Assembly (NCBI GenBank): GCA_951799445.1
Contig: OX637295.1
Span: 6,262,001 to 6,326,000 of the forward strand
Direction: 5' to 3'
From: Pseudisothecium myosuroides
Lineage: Eukaryota > Streptophyta > Bryopsida > Hypnales > Lembophyllaceae
DNA length: 64,000 bases
A program made the position numbers and the translations under genes. Shown one piece after another: positions 60,830 through 64,000 of the stretch (positions are counted from its first letter, which is position 1; every line of letters begins with the position of its first letter). Below the pieces are notes generated by a model. That model was not told where the DNA came from and did not search any database. It was given only the letters and a program-made list of their open reading frames with translations.

Positions 60830-62272
60830 GTCCATATTCCCTTATTGGAGGGTAGACTCTGTACTATCTCACATAATACTTTTAAGTGGTATATTGAGAT
60901 TTTAGATGCCTATGGTGTGTATGGTATTGGATTAGCATGTGTATGCTAAAATTGTGATATTGTGTTTTCATTAGCAATGAGGAAGTTAGAATCTACAAGC
61001 ATACATAAATGATCCGTTTTAAAATGTAAATTGGAAAGAGGCGTCTAATTGTGGATTATAACAGAGGAAATTTTTCAAAGTTTGATCACATTGAAGTGCC
61101 ATAGCCGGCTACTTCTAAACACAATATTATGTACTCCGTATGTAATACCATTGTTTTTGAGTTGAGTATAGGTGAAAACTATTTTGTAGAGTGGATGATT
61201 GAATTGTCATTGTTCAATGGCTTTGTTGAAATGGAGATCAATCTGATGGTCATGGGCAGTTTCGGCATTCCAGTAAATCCACTTGGATCCACTGTGAACA
61301 TGGAACTCCTCCATTCGAAATCAGGTTATGTTCAGTGACGAGGAGAAGTGGAGGACAGTCGACGCTCAGAACTCGAAATGAATGTTGCATCACTCAACAA
61401 ATCAAGAGGATTGTTTCCTGCCACGCTGATGTGCAAAGAACACGATTGAGCCAATCGCAGCTGCCATATATGGGAGAGTGTCAAAATACCCTGAAAGAAA
61501 ATAAGATAGCATGTGTCAGCAGGGAACGAAATCACAGGTTAATATACTCTACAGTAGTATCTGGCAAAAGGCAATCGCATACTTATCATTAAATTAAACA
61601 CTATTCCCGATTCCCGATTGAAACACCAAAAAAGGCTTACTTCATGACTACTTCATTAGATTCACCCTACTTTTTCACTGAAACAAGGTCAGCAGCTCAG
61701 CACCGTCCCTTTGAATGAGTGTTTTAAGGATAACTCTAATAGCCAAAAAGATTGTGGTGTTTGCCATAAAAATTGACATGTAAACAATGAGACCCTTCTA
61801 AACGGTACAATCTACGTGATACGATATGCAGCAGACTTATAGCACTCATCCATGGAGTTGTGCGGCTGGTGTAGTACCTTGGAGTAGCTAGGGACTTCCA
61901 TCGCCCTGCTCATATCACGGCATCTGAAAAAACAAGATATGATTTGGATTCAATCGATTCAGCTGAATATGGTGAGCAACAATATTTTACTATTGCTTGT
62001 TTGCAAGCGAATATAGGAAATACAGCCAGAGAGCTATGGAGGTGCTTTATGATCCAAAATTCTTGAAACCAAGACGTAAGACCATGTGTCGAAAGAAGAT
62101 TCGAGAGGGTCGGAACATCTTGGACACTCTGCCTCTTCCGTGAATTAGCAGTGTTAGGAACTCCTTTAAAAAAGGTAATGCATGTTGTCGGATCATGAGA
62201 CTCTAACTATGTGACACAAATGATGCAAATTTAAGAAGAAATGTGTCTAAAGCAGGAACAGAAGGCTCATAC
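60830..62272. other. Unresolved region downstream of the CysRS exons
   Basis: The next CysRS exons should lie here on the minus strand. A candidate at about 61878-61919 has a strong acceptor (TTGTTTTTTCAG) and encodes MEVPSYSK before GTACTA. Another lies near 62060-62140 (KRQSVQ). Neither is certain. A small frame at 61129-61338 on the plus strand is not recognised. Confidence 0.3.
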
Positions 62273-63998
62273 CTTGCGAGTATGCAGGTGATTATTCATG
62301 AACTTCAAGGGATCTGAAAAAGCTGCCACGACAAAAGGGGTGTGCAAATCAGCGCCCAGTGATGACTTGAAAGTGACCTTGAAGCTCTCGGCGAGTTCGG
62401 TAGCTTCCTTGGAATGTGTTGCTATATTTTGAGCTGAGCACTTAAGGGGTAAAGATTTCCAAGGAGAGGATTGGGAAGGTGAGGGTTCGCCAACGCCAGG
62501 AAAGCACTTGGTTTCAAAGCCCGGCATTGCCTAAGAAAAAGTTGCTGGAAACTCCACCTGAAAGAGGTAAAATATACGGTCCGATGCCACCTCCAACTGC
62601 CGCTTGAAATAATTCACAGGGGATCGATAGTGGGTGCCCAGCAAAAACCAACGCAATGCCAGAGGGTGATAGAGCTCCAGCACCTTCATCCAAGATTACC
62701 ACTTGCACTATTAGAATTAGGTTTTGACTACGCTGAATTCATCAAGAAATGTATATAGCTTTTGAAAAGAGCACATCAAGCAGAAACTCTTGTTAAGCAG
62801 GGTTTGCACAAGGATGTACATCAAAGATATTGAAAGAGAAGGTGGACCGCCATCTACCGTCTAGCTTTAAATTCCATGTTAAAGCGCAGTGGATGGAATA
62901 CTGAAGGTTATATACGGGGAATGAATGCCAAAGCAGACACACGATTCGAACACTTTTAACTTAATCTCAAGGTCAGATGGAACAGAAATTGTGAAGAGCC
63001 CCAAAGTTGTAAAAGCAAGAAATTTGGAAATGAAAATATGCAGAGTCTTTTGGAATAAAGTAGCGCTAACACCACCTTGAGTCGGAACAGAGAAAGCTCG
63101 AAAGCTTGGATATGCTCTCTAAATATCATGGATCACTTTCAAAACTGGTCGTAATACATACCTCCCGAATGGTGAAGAAGTTTCCCAGTGACTTCGACAT
63201 CTTCTCCGATTCCACAGTCACGAAACCGTTGTGCAACCAATCGCGGATTCAACTTTCCGCACATGCAGCACAACTCTGGGCTATTTCGTTCTCGTGATGA
63301 GGAAAAATCAAATCCATTCCACCACCAAGAATATCAAATTTGTAACCAAAATGTTCCGCACTCATTGCACTGCATTCTATGTGCCAGCCCGAGCGTCCAG
63401 AGCCCCAAGGACTGTCCCAAGCTGGCTCTCCTGGTTTTGTACTCTGCAGAGCAATAATTCAAGCAATCTTCAGGAACCAAATCCGGACACAAAGAGATTG
63501 AACCCCAAAGAGTCATGAACCCCTAATTGTCCAAGATCAAAATAGAAAATCCACTTTGGAAAACAACAGTCGATTATAGTAACTTTCAAAAAGTGTTCTA
63601 TTGTTTAAAATTGTAAGGCATGATAACTTCTTTTAGTTGAGACATTTCTTTAACTTGAAGTTTTCTGAATGATTAATTACGACTCCAAAAGATATGGAAG
63701 CATCCATCTTTGGCCATTTGGGCACTTAGGTTACATGGACAAAGACCAAAGTTTCTTTTTGACCTCCTAGCCCAATCACATAGGCGGTTCCTGAATGAAA
63801 ATGAAAACTTGAGAATGAATACCCATTAGAAAAGTGACAAAATGGACTGTTTTTCTCACCACTTGCCAGGACGCTGATTTTCCAAAGAGTGAAGTCTGCA
63901 GGGTTTTGCTTTCGATTGTCGACAGTCACACGCTCGCCTGCCCGATTCTCCTCTCGCTTCGGTCCTGACAAGGATCCATACGTTGGAAGGGTGTCTAC
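62273..63998 (-). pseudogene. Cysteinyl-tRNA synthetase, organellar type, damaged, partial
   Basis: This enzyme charges tRNA-Cys. Four blocks in order on the minus strand are visible. 63998-63879 has [20 protein letters not shown]. 63443-63162 has [33 protein letters not shown], and KMSKS at 63203-63189 in the [11 protein letters not shown] context of bacterial/organellar enzymes. 62683-62558 has VLELYHPLALRWFLLGTHYR. 62530-62273 has a diverged linker and SDPLKF, LHTRK. Most borders are GT/AG and phase 0. Three problems appear: TGA at 63251-63249 in the middle of the second block; only 27 nt, containing TAG, between the third and fourth blocks, too short for an intron; and no splice pair that keeps frame between the first and second blocks. 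The HIGH motif lies beyond the window. Alternative: a real gene with sequencing errors. Confidence 0.8.
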
Positions 63999-64000
63999 TG

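Noticed and set aside
1..64000. tRNA, rRNA or other structured RNA genes
   Set aside because: I looked for cloverleaf-like GGTTCRANYCC boxes with paired A boxes and for rRNA landmarks and saw no convincing case.

Overview
The window reads as AT-rich plant nuclear DNA dominated by transposons. Four protein-coding loci point to a land plant. They are a microbial-type terpene synthase (minus strand, 37396-38523), a spliced A-type cytochrome P450 (plus, 21156-26419), exons of an organellar-type cysteinyl-tRNA synthetase (minus, 62273 to the right edge), and a chromovirus-type Ty3/gypsy element. Microbial-type terpene synthases are known from liverworts, mosses, hornworts, lycophytes and ferns but not seed plants, so I infer a non-seed plant. 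The species cannot be fixed from this window.

Layout: 131-6250 is one half of a diverged duplicated segment (S) carrying a TTAA-flanked element that itself carries a hAT transposon (1644-5993, 8-bp target duplication) with a broken transposase gene. 8509-11274 holds two Stowaway-like elements and a 124-bp MITE. 11727-17194 is a dead Ty3/gypsy element with an almost deleted 5' LTR. 17994-18606 is a large foldback element. 21156-26419 is the P450, broken by a nonsense codon and by a 565-bp MITE inserted in its last exon. 27683-35191 contains further TIR elements. 37396-38523 is the intact terpene synthase. 38644-40150 is the second S copy. 40344-48010 is a nest of TTAA elements, minisatellites and hairpins. 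50695-56517 holds fragments of an unnamed protein family in both orientations around a 147-bp satellite. 62273-63998 is the damaged CysRS.

The strongest unexpected signal is the TTAA family. At least a dozen non-autonomous elements in several subfamilies sit between TTAA tetranucleotides. Most begin CCCCT and end AGGGG; a second class begins GGTRG. Two nested insertions and two filled/empty comparisons inside the window show TTAA target duplication directly. This is the piggyBac pattern, which is not one of the usual plant transposon classes. No piggyBac transposase is visible here.

Only the terpene synthase is a clearly intact gene. It and the dead P450 lie 11 kb apart and may be the remains of a specialised-metabolism pair. 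Every other sizeable reading frame carries stops, frameshifts or insertions, several of them TGA/TAG changes consistent with cytosine deamination.
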